Source of the DNA: Chloroflexota bacterium
GTDB lineage: Bacteria; Chloroflexota; Dehalococcoidia; Lucifugimonadales; UBA3495
DNA: 12,278 nucleotides
Assembly: GCA_022561675.1 (NCBI GenBank)
Contig: JADFQT010000041.1
Span: 1-12,278 of the forward strand
Direction of reading: 5' to 3'
In this document: piece after piece, positions 1 through 7,248 of the stretch
Position numbering within the stretch: position 1 is the stretch's first letter
Layout: every line of letters begins with the position of its first letter
Notes under the pieces: model-generated
What the model was told of the DNA's origin: nothing
The model's input: the letters and a program-made list of their open reading frames with translations, nothing else
Databases searched by the model: none
Position numbers and translations under genes: made by a program

Positions 1-1
1 G

Positions 2-1009
2 TCCGCCGGGCTGGCGGCGTTGGAGAAGCTGGAGTTTCTGGTGGTTCAGGACACTTTCCTGAGTCCGGCGGCTCACAGGGCCCACGTTGTTTTGCCGCGA
101 GCGACATTCGCGAAAAAGGACGGCACCTATACCAACCTGGAGCGCCGAATCCAGAGCCTACGGCCCAGCATCCAAAGAAACAAGAGCAGAAATAACGGCA
201 GAAGGACCGATAGAAGCACCGACCAAGCCAAATCCGAGGGTTGGGTCCTGGGCCAGTTGGCCAGCCGCATGAATGTAGCCGGATTCGACCACGCGTCTCC
301 CTCGGAGGTAATGGAGGAGCTAGCGCGGGTGGTCCCCAATTATCGGGGAGTATCCCATCAACGTCTGCAGGTGGAAGCCGCCCCGGTCTCTTTGTCTGCA
401 CCTCAGCCGAATCCGCTCCCCATCCTGGTGGGGACATCCGCCGGCGGTTCCGCGACCGGTTCCGCGATGATGGAAGCGCCCAAGCCGACCCAGTTGCTTT
501 ACGCGACGGTCGAGCAACTGGGTATTCAGTGGCCCTGCCAGTCTCAGGAGGCGCCGGGCTGCTCGATCCTCTATGCGGAGGGCTTTCCCGCCGGCAAGGC
601 AGCTACCATAGCTCCGGAGTTCCGCCTTCCGGAGGGCGGACTCGGCGAGGAGTATCCCTGGTGGTTCGTACCCGGCCGGGTGCTGCTGCAGCGGGACCGG
701 GAAACGCGGATTGAAATGGAGGATGACCTCAACCGGATAGTCCGGGAGGAGCTGGTGCAGTTGAATCCGGCGGACGCCGCCGCTGAGGACATCAGCGCAG
801 GCGATACGGTGGAAGTAGCAACACCCAGGGGAAGGCTGGTAGGGGTGGCCGCGTTGGATGAATCGATTCCCCGGGGCATGGTTGCCACCACTTTCCTCTT
901 CGGACAGCTGGCGGTGGAATTGCAAACCAGCCAGGAAATGAACCCCATGTCCAGGGTGCCCGGCCTGGATATTTTGCCGGCGCGCCTGACCCGAGTCAAA
1001 CCTGGGTGA
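2..1009 (+). CDS. Molybdopterin oxidoreductase / NADH-quinone oxidoreductase subunit G-like, C-terminal part (5' end outside window)
   Basis: The frame is already open at base 2 and reads into the window edge, so the 5' part is missing; 335 codons plus TGA are visible. A TTG at position 20 is not a credible start, because the conserved fold runs through it. The first ~50 residues match the molybdopterin-oxidoreductase core of NuoG and formate dehydrogenases: a 'LEFLVVQDTFLS' strand followed by 'ADVVLP'-type 'AHVVLPRATFAKKDGTYTN' and 'ERRIQ'. Further on, 'VVPNYRGVS' is also typical of NuoG/FdhA. The last ~110 residues form the molybdopterin dinucleotide-binding barrel ('LNPADAAAEDISAGDTVEVATPRGRL'-type, split here as LNPADAAAEDISAGD and VEVATPRGRL). 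The family carries redox chemistry in complex I or formate oxidation, but the visible part lacks the Fe-S domains and active-site Sec/Cys, so the two cannot be told apart. A Lys/Arg/Asn-rich stretch at bases ~170-235 looks inserted relative to family members. No downstream nuo gene follows. Confidence 0.82.
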   Translation, partial: SAGLAALEKLEFLVVQDTFLSPAAHRAHVVLPRATFAKKDGTYTNLERRIQSLRPSIQRNKSRNNGRRTDRSTDQAKSEGWVLGQLASRMNVAGFDHASPSEVMEELARVVPNYRGVSHQRLQVEAAPVSLSAPQPNPLPILVGTSAGGSATGSAMMEAPKPTQLLYATVEQLGIQWPCQSQEAPGCSILYAEGFPAGKAATIAPEFRLPEGGLGEEYPWWFVPGRVLLQRDRETRIEMEDDLNRIVREELVQLNPADAAAEDISAGDTVEVATPRGRLVGVAALDESIPRGMVATTFLFGQLAVELQTSQEMNPMSRVPGLDILPARLTRVKPG

Positions 1010-1130
1010 CAATGGAATAAACCCACGCCTCAGAGCCAACACCCAAGCCAAGATGGGATATATATGGACATCCTACTGCTCCATTCAGGTTTCACTCGGA
1101 TTGTAGTTTAGTGTCTGTCTCAAAACGACC

Positions 1131-1285
1131 AATGTCATTCCGATGGAGCGAAGCGACTGAGGAATCTAAATCCTTGGCCCCTAATATCTCAGAGTTAGTT
1201 TCACAGTTACGCGATAGCCGACGGCGTCAGGACCATATTCACAGGCAATTTAGACCCCTCGCTTCGCTCGGGGTGACATTTTGAG
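1131..1285. repeat. MITE-like inverted-repeat element (GCGAAGCG family)
   Basis: The left arm (1131-1171) reads TGTCATTCCGATGGAGCGAA, then GCGACTGAGGAATCTAAAT. The right arm (1248-1285) is its imperfect reverse complement: read on the minus strand it gives TGTCACCCCGAGCGAAGCGA, then GGGGTCTAAAT. About 76 bases of unique sequence separate the arms. Just outside, CTCAAAA (left, near 1120-1127) and its complement TTTTGAG (1279-1285) extend the symmetry. The right arm is itself enclosed by CAGGCAATTT (1242-1251) and AAATTGCCTG (1287-1296). Short elements built on a GTCATTCCGAGCGAAGCGAGGAATCT-like motif (split here: GTCATTCCGAGCGAAG / CGAGGAATCT) are, to my knowledge, dispersed in many bacterial genomes. 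No ORF lies inside, so mobility would have to be supplied in trans. Confidence 0.7.
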
Positions 1286-1287
1286 AA

Positions 1288-1302
1288 AATTGCCTGGCAA
1301 TT
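1288..1302. repeat. Perfect 15-nt palindrome adjoining the inverted-repeat element
   Basis: AATTGCC-T-GGCAATT is a perfect 7+1+7 palindrome. Its left half also pairs with CAGGCAATTT at 1242-1251, so the same bases can form two alternative hairpins. It could be an operator-like site or simply the edge of the repeat element; nothing in the sequence decides between these. Confidence 0.4.
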
Positions 1303-1342
1303 AACCTGGGGGCGTTTTCCAGAGCCATAAAACGGGAACACG

Positions 1343-1429
1343 TAAAATTAGGGGTTTCTTCCCTGGGTTTAGGAGAAGAAGTATGCGACGATAAAATTAA
1401 GGGTTTTGCGCAGGTTCTCCACCCCAGGG
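1343..1429. repeat. Mixed direct and inverted repeat upstream of the reductase gene
   Basis: AAAATTAGGGGTTT (from about 1344) recurs with one change as AAAATTAAGGGTTT about 50 bases later (from about 1393). CCCTGGGTTTAGGAGAA (1361-1377) pairs imperfectly with TTCTCCACCCCAGGG (1415-1429), enclosing the second direct copy. The region has no credible ORF and sits about 70 bases before the reductase start, so it could be the 5' leader of that gene or a second small repeat element. The rest of the gap (1010-1130 and 1430-1499) holds nothing I can name apart from the AGGAG at 1481-1485. Confidence 0.35.
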
Positions 1430-1499
1430 GAAAATGAGTAGCCTATTCCACTTGCCGGAATTATCAGCATTATTAATATCAGGAGTTTTTAATAATTAA

Positions 1500-2252
1500 A
1501 TGACCAACGTGAAACTGGAGACGACTACCAGGAAACGCCCGGAACTGCCTCTGGCAGAACTGGTTCACCGGACCGACATTTCCGAGGACTTGATGGTGAT
1601 CAAGATCGAGCCTCAGAATGGAAGGTTCGAGTTCAAGCCGGGCCAATACTGCACTTTGGGCCGGGAGGGCGTAGAGCGGGCTTATTCCATAGTGTCGGCC
1701 CCTTATGAGGAAGAGCTGGAGATATTCGTGGAGCTGGTGCCCGACGGTGGGCTGACTCCCAAGATGTGGGAAATGCGGGTGGGCGACACCATGTCCATCC
1801 GGCCCAGGGCCAAGGGGCTTTTCTTGCTGGATGAAAAGGTTCACCACCACTTCATGCTGGCAACGGTCACCGGTGTGGCTCCGTTTGTAAGCATGATCCG
1901 TCAATACCTCCATGATAGCCGGCAAGGGCACAAGTTCTACCTGCTGCTGGGAGCCAGCTATGCCGACGAGCTGACCTACGACGAAGAGCTGTCCCGTTTG
2001 TCCCAGCAGCACCCGGACAGCATCAGGTTCGTACCGACGGTTAGCCGTCCCGCCGAAGCCAGGAACTCCGGCTGGTCCGGGGCCAAAGGCCGGGTGAATA
2101 CCATCGCCGAAGAGTACCTGAACAGCTTCAACCCACCCCAAGAGGATACCCGGGTATACGCCTGCGGTCATCCCGGCATGATCGCCGAGGTCAAGGATCA
2201 GGTAGTCCCCCAGGGCTGGAAGTTCGTCGAGGAGCGTTTTTGGAAGGAGTAG
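1500..2252 (+). CDS. Ferredoxin/flavodoxin-NADP+ reductase-like FAD oxidoreductase
   Basis: The 250-residue protein has the two-domain FNR fold and is close in length to bacterial Fpr (about 250). The N-terminal barrel carries the FAD site: 'KPGQY' near residues 46-50 and the R-x-Y-S motif 'RAYSIVSAP' at 60-68. The NAD(P)-binding half has 'TGVAPFVSMIR' (124-134) and 'YACGHPGMI' (220-228). The protein ends in 'EERFWKE', the aromatic near-C-terminal type seen in bacterial Fpr. The usual Gly-Thr-Gly of the pyrophosphate loop reads Val-Thr-Gly (V123). The family moves electrons between NADPH and ferredoxin or flavodoxin in the cytoplasm; no ferredoxin gene is in view. The ATG at 1500 is preceded by AGGAG at 1481-1485, a long 14-nt spacing across an AT-rich stretch. 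The gene appears to stand alone: a repeat-filled gap lies before it and 263 bases separate it from mutS. The family call is firm; the partner and the pyridine-nucleotide preference are not visible. Confidence 0.85.
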   Translation: MTNVKLETTTRKRPELPLAELVHRTDISEDLMVIKIEPQNGRFEFKPGQYCTLGREGVERAYSIVSAPYEEELEIFVELVPDGGLTPKMWEMRVGDTMSIRPRAKGLFLLDEKVHHHFMLATVTGVAPFVSMIRQYLHDSRQGHKFYLLLGASYADELTYDEELSRLSQQHPDSIRFVPTVSRPAEARNSGWSGAKGRVNTIAEEYLNSFNPPQEDTRVYACGHPGMIAEVKDQVVPQGWKFVEERFWKE

Positions 2253-2515
2253 CCCTTCGCTTCCCAACCGGGATTTGATCGCAACCGAGTCCGCCGGCCA
2301 AGCCGCGGCAAACCCCTCGCCCTTCCGTTAGCCTGGTAGGCTGCCATCAGAGAATTGACGGCCTGCCGGTATAACGGGAATTGGCGGGGGTGTTTCTTTT
2401 TCAGCCCGTACCCCTTCAGCCGGTACTCGCAATGTCCTGCGGTCATTCTCACCCGGACCGGCTTGGAGTAGAATGGCGGCAGCGATCCTCTCCAGCCAGC
2501 CTGAGCAGGTAGGGT
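2253..2515. other. Gap between the reductase gene and mutS
   Basis: No clear terminator or sigma-70 promoter stands out in these 263 bases. A GTACC/GGTAC pair near 2407-2426 could form a 5-bp stem with a 9-nt loop. The only frame of any length is on the minus strand and runs into both flanking genes. Confidence 0.3.
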
Positions 2516-5248
2516 ATGGTCACGCCGGTCCGCCGCCAGTATCTGGACATCAAGAACGACTATCCCGACGCCCTGGTCCTCTTTCGGCTGGGCGACTTCT
2601 ACGAAGCGTTTGACGACGACGCCCGGGTGGCCTCCCGGGAGTTGGAGATCACCCTCACGTCCCGCAGCATGGGCAAGGGTCTCAAAATCCCCATGGCCGG
2701 AGTGCCGGCCCACGCGCTGGAATCCTATCTGGTCAGGCTAATCAAGAAGGGGTACAAGGTCGCCATCTGCGAGCAGCTGAGCGACCCGGCCACGTCCAAG
2801 GGGTTGTTGGAGCGGGATGTGGTGCGAGTGGTCACTCCGGGCACAGTTCTGGAAACGGCTCTGCTGGACCAGAACTCTAACAACTATCTGGTCGCGGTAG
2901 TTCAAGAGGGCCCACTGGTTGGGTTGGCCTACGTGGACGCCAGCACCGGCGAGTTCGCCGCCACCCAAACTACTCCAGAAAAGGTGCATCTGGAATTATC
3001 GCGTCTCGATCCCGCGGAGATTCTGGTTCCCAACGCGGAGCAGAGCCCCGAGGGCACTCTCGCGTCGTTACTGCCGGACTTACTGCCGGGTACTGGGGAC
3101 GTCTATAATTTCACCGAGTTGGAGTCCGCTGCGTTCGACTACAGCCTGGCTCGGGATGCGCTGCTAAATTACTATGGGATCCTCTCTCTGGAATCCTTTG
3201 GCTGCAACGATCTGCCCCTGGCGGTAAGGGCTGCCGGCGGCATCATCCATTACCTGGGACACACCTACAAGACGGCCGCACCCAAGCTATCGCCGCTGTC
3301 AGTCTATTCCGTCTCCGAGTTTATGGTTCTGGATGAGCAGACCCGGGGCAACCTGGAGTTGTTCCGGGCCGGGCGGCAGCAAAGCCAACGCCTCTCCTTG
3401 CTGGACACCCTGGACCTGACTCGAACTTCTATGGGGGGCAGGTTGATGCGCCGCTGGCTGGGGCAGCCCCTGCTGTCCCTGGACGGTTTGAACCGGCGGC
3501 TGGATGCGGTGGAGCTTTTTGCCCAGGACGCCTTTCTCAGAAGTGACATCCGTTCAATTCTTGCTCAAATCCCAGACCTGGAGCGGATTCTCGCCCGGGT
3601 GCAGACCGGCGCGGTTCTGCCCCGGGAGCTTATCTCCCTGAAAACAGGCCTGGAAGGGCGGGACCATCTGGTTCTGCAGCTGGGCGGCTTCGCTTCGTCT
3701 CGGGATTCCGGAGGTCGGGAAGAAGCAGCGACCGAGGGTTCGGCGCCCGAGGATTCGGTCCGGCCGCCCAAGGGTTCGGCAAACAGTGTGCCCCTTTTGC
3801 TCTCGAACCAACTTCCTGCCGTTACCGATCTGATCCAGCTTATCGAAGCCGCCATGGCGCCGGAGCCTTCAGCCAGCGTGGGCGATGGTAACGTTATCAG
3901 GGAGGGCTTTTCCGACGAGCTGGACCAGCTAAAACGCGCCTCCGGCGACGCGCGCAACTTTATCGCCAGTCTGGAGAGCCGGGAACGGGAGCGCACCGGA
4001 ATCAGGGGACTAAAGGTCGGATACAACCATGTTTTCGGCTATTACATCGAGGTCAGCAAGGCTAATCAGGAGCAGGTGCCCCAGGATTACGTGAGGCGGC
4101 AGACGCTGACCAACGCCGAGCGCTACGTGGTGCCCGAACTCAAGGAATACGAATCCCTGGTGCTCAACGCCCGAGAGCGGATTGACCAGTTGGAGAGGGA
4201 CCTTTATCACCGGTTATGCGCCCAAATAGCGGAGCACGCGCCGGTCCTGGGAAAGCTGGCCGCCGCTATCGCCCGGTTGGATGTTTTCGCCGGCTGGGCC
4301 GAGGTGGCGGTCAACAACAGCTACGTTCGACCCAGCCTGGACCAGGGGAACCGGATCCGGATCAAGGATGGCCGGCACCCGGTGGTTGAGCGAGTGCTGC
4401 CGGTTGGCTCCTTTGTTCCCAACGATGTGGTTTTATGCAACGATGACGCCGGGGATGATGCCCGCCTGTTGGTAATAACCGGTCCCAACATGGCCGGGAA
4501 GTCCACCTTCATTCGGCAGACCGCCATCATCACCCTCATGGCGCAGGTCGGCAGCTTCGTTCCGGCCGCGGCGGCCCACATCGGCTTGGTGGACCGCATC
4601 TTCACCCGGGTGGGGTTGCAGGACGACCTTAGCACCGGCCAGTCCACCTTCATGGTGGAGATGCTGGAGACGGCGGCCATCCTGAACCAGGCAACTTCCC
4701 GGTCTCTGGTTATCCTGGACGAGATCGGACGGGGTACCAGCACCTATGACGGTCTCTCCATCGCCCGGTCGGTCATTGAGCATCTGCACAACGACCCTCG
4801 TCTCGGCTGCAAAACCCTCTTTGCTACCCACTACCACGAATTGACCGAGGTGGCCTCCATGCTCCCCGGGGTCCGTAACTTCAGCGTGGCGGTGACGGAA
4901 GAAGCGGGTGACGTGGTCTTTCTGCACCGGATAATTCCCGGCGGTGCCGACCGCAGCTACGGCGTGCACGTAGCCCAGCTGGCAGGCCTGCCTCCGGCGG
5001 TGGTCAGCCGAGCCTGGGAGGTGCTGAAGGAGCTGGAAAAGACCGGGGCCGCTGGCCAGGTCTCCCGGAAAGCTTCCCTGAAAACCCCGCGGAAGGGATC
5101 GTCCTCCTCCACCGCAGTGCAAATGCCCCTGTTCCAGCCGGAAAGGCCCTTGCTGGACGAGGTGTTGGGGTTGGATATCCCCAATCTGACCCCGCTGGAA
5201 GCGATAAACAAGCTTTATGAATTACAGCAGAAAGCCCGGGAAAGTTAG
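2516..5248 (+). CDS. mutS: DNA mismatch repair protein MutS
   Basis: MutS recognises mismatches and small loops in DNA and recruits MutL in an ATP-dependent way. The 910-residue protein shows the full MutS1 architecture. The mismatch-contacting Phe-x-Glu lies at 28-30 in 'GDFYEAF'. Connector, lever and clamp domains follow. The ATPase has Walker A 'GPNMAGKST' (656-664), Walker B 'VILDE' (732-736) followed by 'IGRGTSTYDG', and an 'ATHYHEL' loop. The tail 'PLEAINKLYELQQ' is the usual MutS1 C-terminus. It is somewhat longer than the usual ~850-870, largely because of a Gly/Ser/Glu/Pro-rich insert at about residues 389-424 within the lever region. The ATG at 2516 is forced: TAG lies in frame at 2510-2512 and the protein starts at the conserved 'PVRRQYL' region. 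The ribosome binding site is weak (only GGG at 2512-2514). mutL lies about 3 kb downstream on the same strand, separated by three other genes. Confidence 0.98.
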   Translation: MVTPVRRQYLDIKNDYPDALVLFRLGDFYEAFDDDARVASRELEITLTSRSMGKGLKIPMAGVPAHALESYLVRLIKKGYKVAICEQLSDPATSKGLLERDVVRVVTPGTVLETALLDQNSNNYLVAVVQEGPLVGLAYVDASTGEFAATQTTPEKVHLELSRLDPAEILVPNAEQSPEGTLASLLPDLLPGTGDVYNFTELESAAFDYSLARDALLNYYGILSLESFGCNDLPLAVRAAGGIIHYLGHTYKTAAPKLSPLSVYSVSEFMVLDEQTRGNLELFRAGRQQSQRLSLLDTLDLTRTSMGGRLMRRWLGQPLLSLDGLNRRLDAVELFAQDAFLRSDIRSILAQIPDLERILARVQTGAVLPRELISLKTGLEGRDHLVLQLGGFASSRDSGGREEAATEGSAPEDSVRPPKGSANSVPLLLSNQLPAVTDLIQLIEAAMAPEPSASVGDGNVIREGFSDELDQLKRASGDARNFIASLESRERERTGIRGLKVGYNHVFGYYIEVSKANQEQVPQDYVRRQTLTNAERYVVPELKEYESLVLNARERIDQLERDLYHRLCAQIAEHAPVLGKLAAAIARLDVFAGWAEVAVNNSYVRPSLDQGNRIRIKDGRHPVVERVLPVGSFVPNDVVLCNDDAGDDARLLVITGPNMAGKSTFIRQTAIITLMAQVGSFVPAAAAHIGLVDRIFTRVGLQDDLSTGQSTFMVEMLETAAILNQATSRSLVILDEIGRGTSTYDGLSIARSVIEHLHNDPRLGCKTLFATHYHELTEVASMLPGVRNFSVAVTEEAGDVVFLHRIIPGGADRSYGVHVAQLAGLPPAVVSRAWEVLKELEKTGAAGQVSRKASLKTPRKGSSSSTAVQMPLFQPERPLLDEVLGLDIPNLTPLEAINKLYELQQKARES

Positions 5249-5253
5249 CGCTC

Positions 5254-5262
5254 TGCTATAAT
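5254..5262 (+). promoter_or_regulatory. Extended -10 promoter for the ABC exporter
   Basis: TGCTATAAT is a perfect TGn extended -10 with consensus TATAAT (5257-5262), six bases after the mutS stop. No good -35 box lies 17 nt upstream, as is common for extended -10 promoters. Transcription would start near 5269 and leave a leader of about 45 nt before the codon at 5313. Confidence 0.5.
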
Positions 5263-5312
5263 TCCGGCAACCGGTCCCGCCGAAATCCGGTCTTGATAAA
5301 CGGGGGTCTGAC

Positions 5313-7055
5313 ATAGAGCGGAACCAGCTACTGCGCCTGCTGAAGTACGTCTGGTACAACTGGCGCCTGCTACCCTTGGTCCTGGTCAGCATGGTCGGCG
5401 CGACCCTGTTGGAGTTGGCGGCGCCCTGGCTGATGGGAGTCGTGCTGATCGACCGGGTGATCATCGGCCAAGACGCCTCTCTGCTTCCCTGGGTAGTGCT
5501 GGGCTTGCTGGCTGCCGTCCTGCTGAGGCAGGGATTCGAGTTCGCCCATCGCTACTTCCTGGCGCTGCTGAGCCAAAGGGCAATTCATCTTCTACGCTGC
5601 GACCTGTACGACCACATCGAAAACCTGCCCTTAAGCCACTTTAACCGGACTCCGGTGGGAGACCTGGTCTCCAGGCAGGTGAATGACGCCGAGGCTTTGG
5701 AGGACGGGCTGAAGGGGATGGTCACCGAGGCCGGAGTGCACCTGGTCATGGTGTTCGGCATCTTGGGGTTGCTGTTCACCCTCAATGCCCAGCTAACCCT
5801 CCTGGTGTTGCCCTTTCTGGTGCTGCTGGCGGTGTCCATGCATGTTTTTCGTCGTGCCGTCAAGGGCTCCTCCTTCAGGGTGCGGGATAGACTGGGCCGC
5901 CTCACCAGCCTGGTCACGGAGACTCTGACCGGAATTGGGGTGGTCAAGGCCTTTGGGATGGAGCCGGCGGAGTTAAACCGGTTCACCAGGACCTCCAACA
6001 ATATTCTGCTGGCCAGCGTGAAACTGGCTCGTTTGGAAGGCTTCTACCACATCAGCGTGGAAATGATCCTGGTTGGAAGTGTGGTGCTGGTAATCTGGCT
6101 GGCCGCTCCCCAGGTGTTGGCTGAGCAGATGACCGTCGGCGCGCTGGTGGCCTACCTCGCCTACCTGGCGCGTTTCCAAGAACCCCTCAAGGGCCTGAGC
6201 AAGGCCAATTTTCGCATTCAAAAGGCCCTGGGCGCGGCCCAGCGGATCTTTGCGGTGTTGGATACGCCGGTGGAGGACCGGAGTGGTCCCAACACCATTA
6301 TCCTGCCCAGAATCGAGGGAAGGATCCGGTTCGACCAGGTAACCTTCGGGTATCGCCACGATGAGCCGGTCCTGAGGGACTTCTCTCTGGAAATTCAGCC
6401 GGGGGAGGTAGTAGCCCTGGTGGGCCCGAGCGGAGTGGGCAAGAGCACCCTGGTAAACCTGCTGTTGCGGCATTACACCCCGCTGGCGGGCACTATTTCG
6501 GTGGATGGTCACCCGCTTGAAACGCTGAACGCCTCCTCCCTCCGCAAGCAAATAAGTTTGGTCCCCCAGGAACCCTTCCTTTTCTCCACCACGGTGCGCG
6601 AGAACATCCTGTACGGCAGGCCGGAGGCCAGCGATGCCGAGGTGGAGCACGCCGCCCGGGCCGCCAACATCCATGACTTCATCGCGGCGCTGCCCCAGGG
6701 CTACCAGACTCCGGTGGGTCAGCGGGGTCTGGCCCTCTCAGGCGGCCAGCGACAGCGCATCGCCCTGGCCCGGGCCTTCTTGCGGGACGCTCCGGTGTTG
6801 CTGCTGGACGAGGCCACTACCAGCGTCGACCTGGAGGCCGAGGCGCTGATCCAGGAGGCGGTGGCCAATCTGATGGGAGGACGAACCACGCTGATTATCG
6901 CCCACCGGCTGTCCTCCCTGCACCACGCGCAGCGCATCGTGATTTTGGAGGAGGGGCGCGTCAGCGAGGAGGGTTCCCATCAGGACTTGCTGGCCGGAAA
7001 CGGACTCTATCGACGGCTGTATGACATTCAAACCCTGGCCCAGACCACCCGGTAA
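5313..7055 (+). CDS. ABC exporter half-transporter (fused membrane and ATPase domains)
   Basis: This 580-residue protein is a type IV (MsbA/LmrA-like) ABC exporter that would work as a dimer in the inner membrane. The hydrophobic membrane domain covers roughly residues 1-300 ('WRLLPLVLVSMVGATLLEL', further segments around 60-75, 145-185 and 245-290). The ATPase domain carries Walker A 'GPSGVGKST' (371-379), Q-loop 'LVPQEPFLFSTT', signature 'LSGGQRQR' (from 475), Walker B 'VLLLDEA' (495-501, catalytic E500) and the switch His in 'IIAHR' (H531). The substrate (lipid, drug or peptide) cannot be read from the sequence. The start is odd: the frame opens after TAA at 5259-5261, and the first ATG/GTG/TTG in it is TTG 5376, which would cut off the conserved 'LLRLLKYVWYNWRLLP' lead-in. 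ATA at 5313 sits 6 nt after GGGGG (5302-5306) and gives a normal N-terminus; CTG at 5331 is the next option. Confidence 0.9.
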   Translation: MERNQLLRLLKYVWYNWRLLPLVLVSMVGATLLELAAPWLMGVVLIDRVIIGQDASLLPWVVLGLLAAVLLRQGFEFAHRYFLALLSQRAIHLLRCDLYDHIENLPLSHFNRTPVGDLVSRQVNDAEALEDGLKGMVTEAGVHLVMVFGILGLLFTLNAQLTLLVLPFLVLLAVSMHVFRRAVKGSSFRVRDRLGRLTSLVTETLTGIGVVKAFGMEPAELNRFTRTSNNILLASVKLARLEGFYHISVEMILVGSVVLVIWLAAPQVLAEQMTVGALVAYLAYLARFQEPLKGLSKANFRIQKALGAAQRIFAVLDTPVEDRSGPNTIILPRIEGRIRFDQVTFGYRHDEPVLRDFSLEIQPGEVVALVGPSGVGKSTLVNLLLRHYTPLAGTISVDGHPLETLNASSLRKQISLVPQEPFLFSTTVRENILYGRPEASDAEVEHAARAANIHDFIAALPQGYQTPVGQRGLALSGGQRQRIALARAFLRDAPVLLLDEATTSVDLEAEALIQEAVANLMGGRTTLIIAHRLSSLHHAQRIVILEEGRVSEEGSHQDLLAGNGLYRRLYDIQTLAQTTR

Positions 7056-7150
7056 TTAGGTTGATTTGGTAATCCGGTCCGACTCTAATGCCCGTCGGGG
7101 GAGCCTTTAATCAGGAGCTAAACTCGGTCGAAGGGGCCTCCGTTTGGGTA

Positions 7151-7185
7151 AATCCCCCTCAATCCCCCTTTTTAAAAGGGGGATT
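7151..7185. repeat. Dispersed hairpin repeat (AATCCCCC / GGGGGATT)
   Basis: AATCCCCCTTTT-T-AAAAGGGGGATT (7161-7185) is a perfect 12-bp hairpin with one unpaired centre base, preceded by a direct copy AATCCCCCTC (7151-7160). Elements of this kind are, to my knowledge, repeated in many bacterial genomes. It lies ~100 bases past the ABC exporter stop and could help end that transcript, although no U-tract follows. Confidence 0.6.
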
Positions 7186-7237
7186 TGGATCTTACAGTTT
7201 TAGAACCTTCGTTAATCATCAGGAATCGGTCGTTGCA

Positions 7238-7244
7238 AAGGAGG
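7238..7244 (+). promoter_or_regulatory. Strong ribosome binding site that fixes the start of the UxxC protein
   Basis: AAGGAGG is close to a full anti-16S match and lies 4 nt before ATG 7249. It is the best ribosome binding site in the window and shows that translation is meant to begin upstream of the in-frame TGA at 7285. Confidence 0.8.
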
Positions 7245-7248
7245 AATA

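Noticed and set aside
320..1051. Minus-strand 243-codon ORF opposite the NuoG-like gene
   Set aside because: It is antisense to a clearly conserved protein and its translation shows no domain; long antisense frames are expected in GC-rich DNA.
1131..1302. The clustered inverted repeats as a CRISPR array
   Set aside because: There are only two arms, in opposite orientation and imperfect, with no regular spacers and no cas genes.
1452..1479. TTGCCG-16-TAATAT as the promoter of the reductase gene
   Set aside because: Each box matches only 4 of 6 consensus bases, and the start of transcription would fall on or after the ribosome binding site at 1481-1485.
2198..2713. Minus-strand 171-codon ORF across the gap before mutS
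   Set aside because: It overlaps the end of the reductase gene and nearly 200 bases of mutS, and I see no family motif in it.
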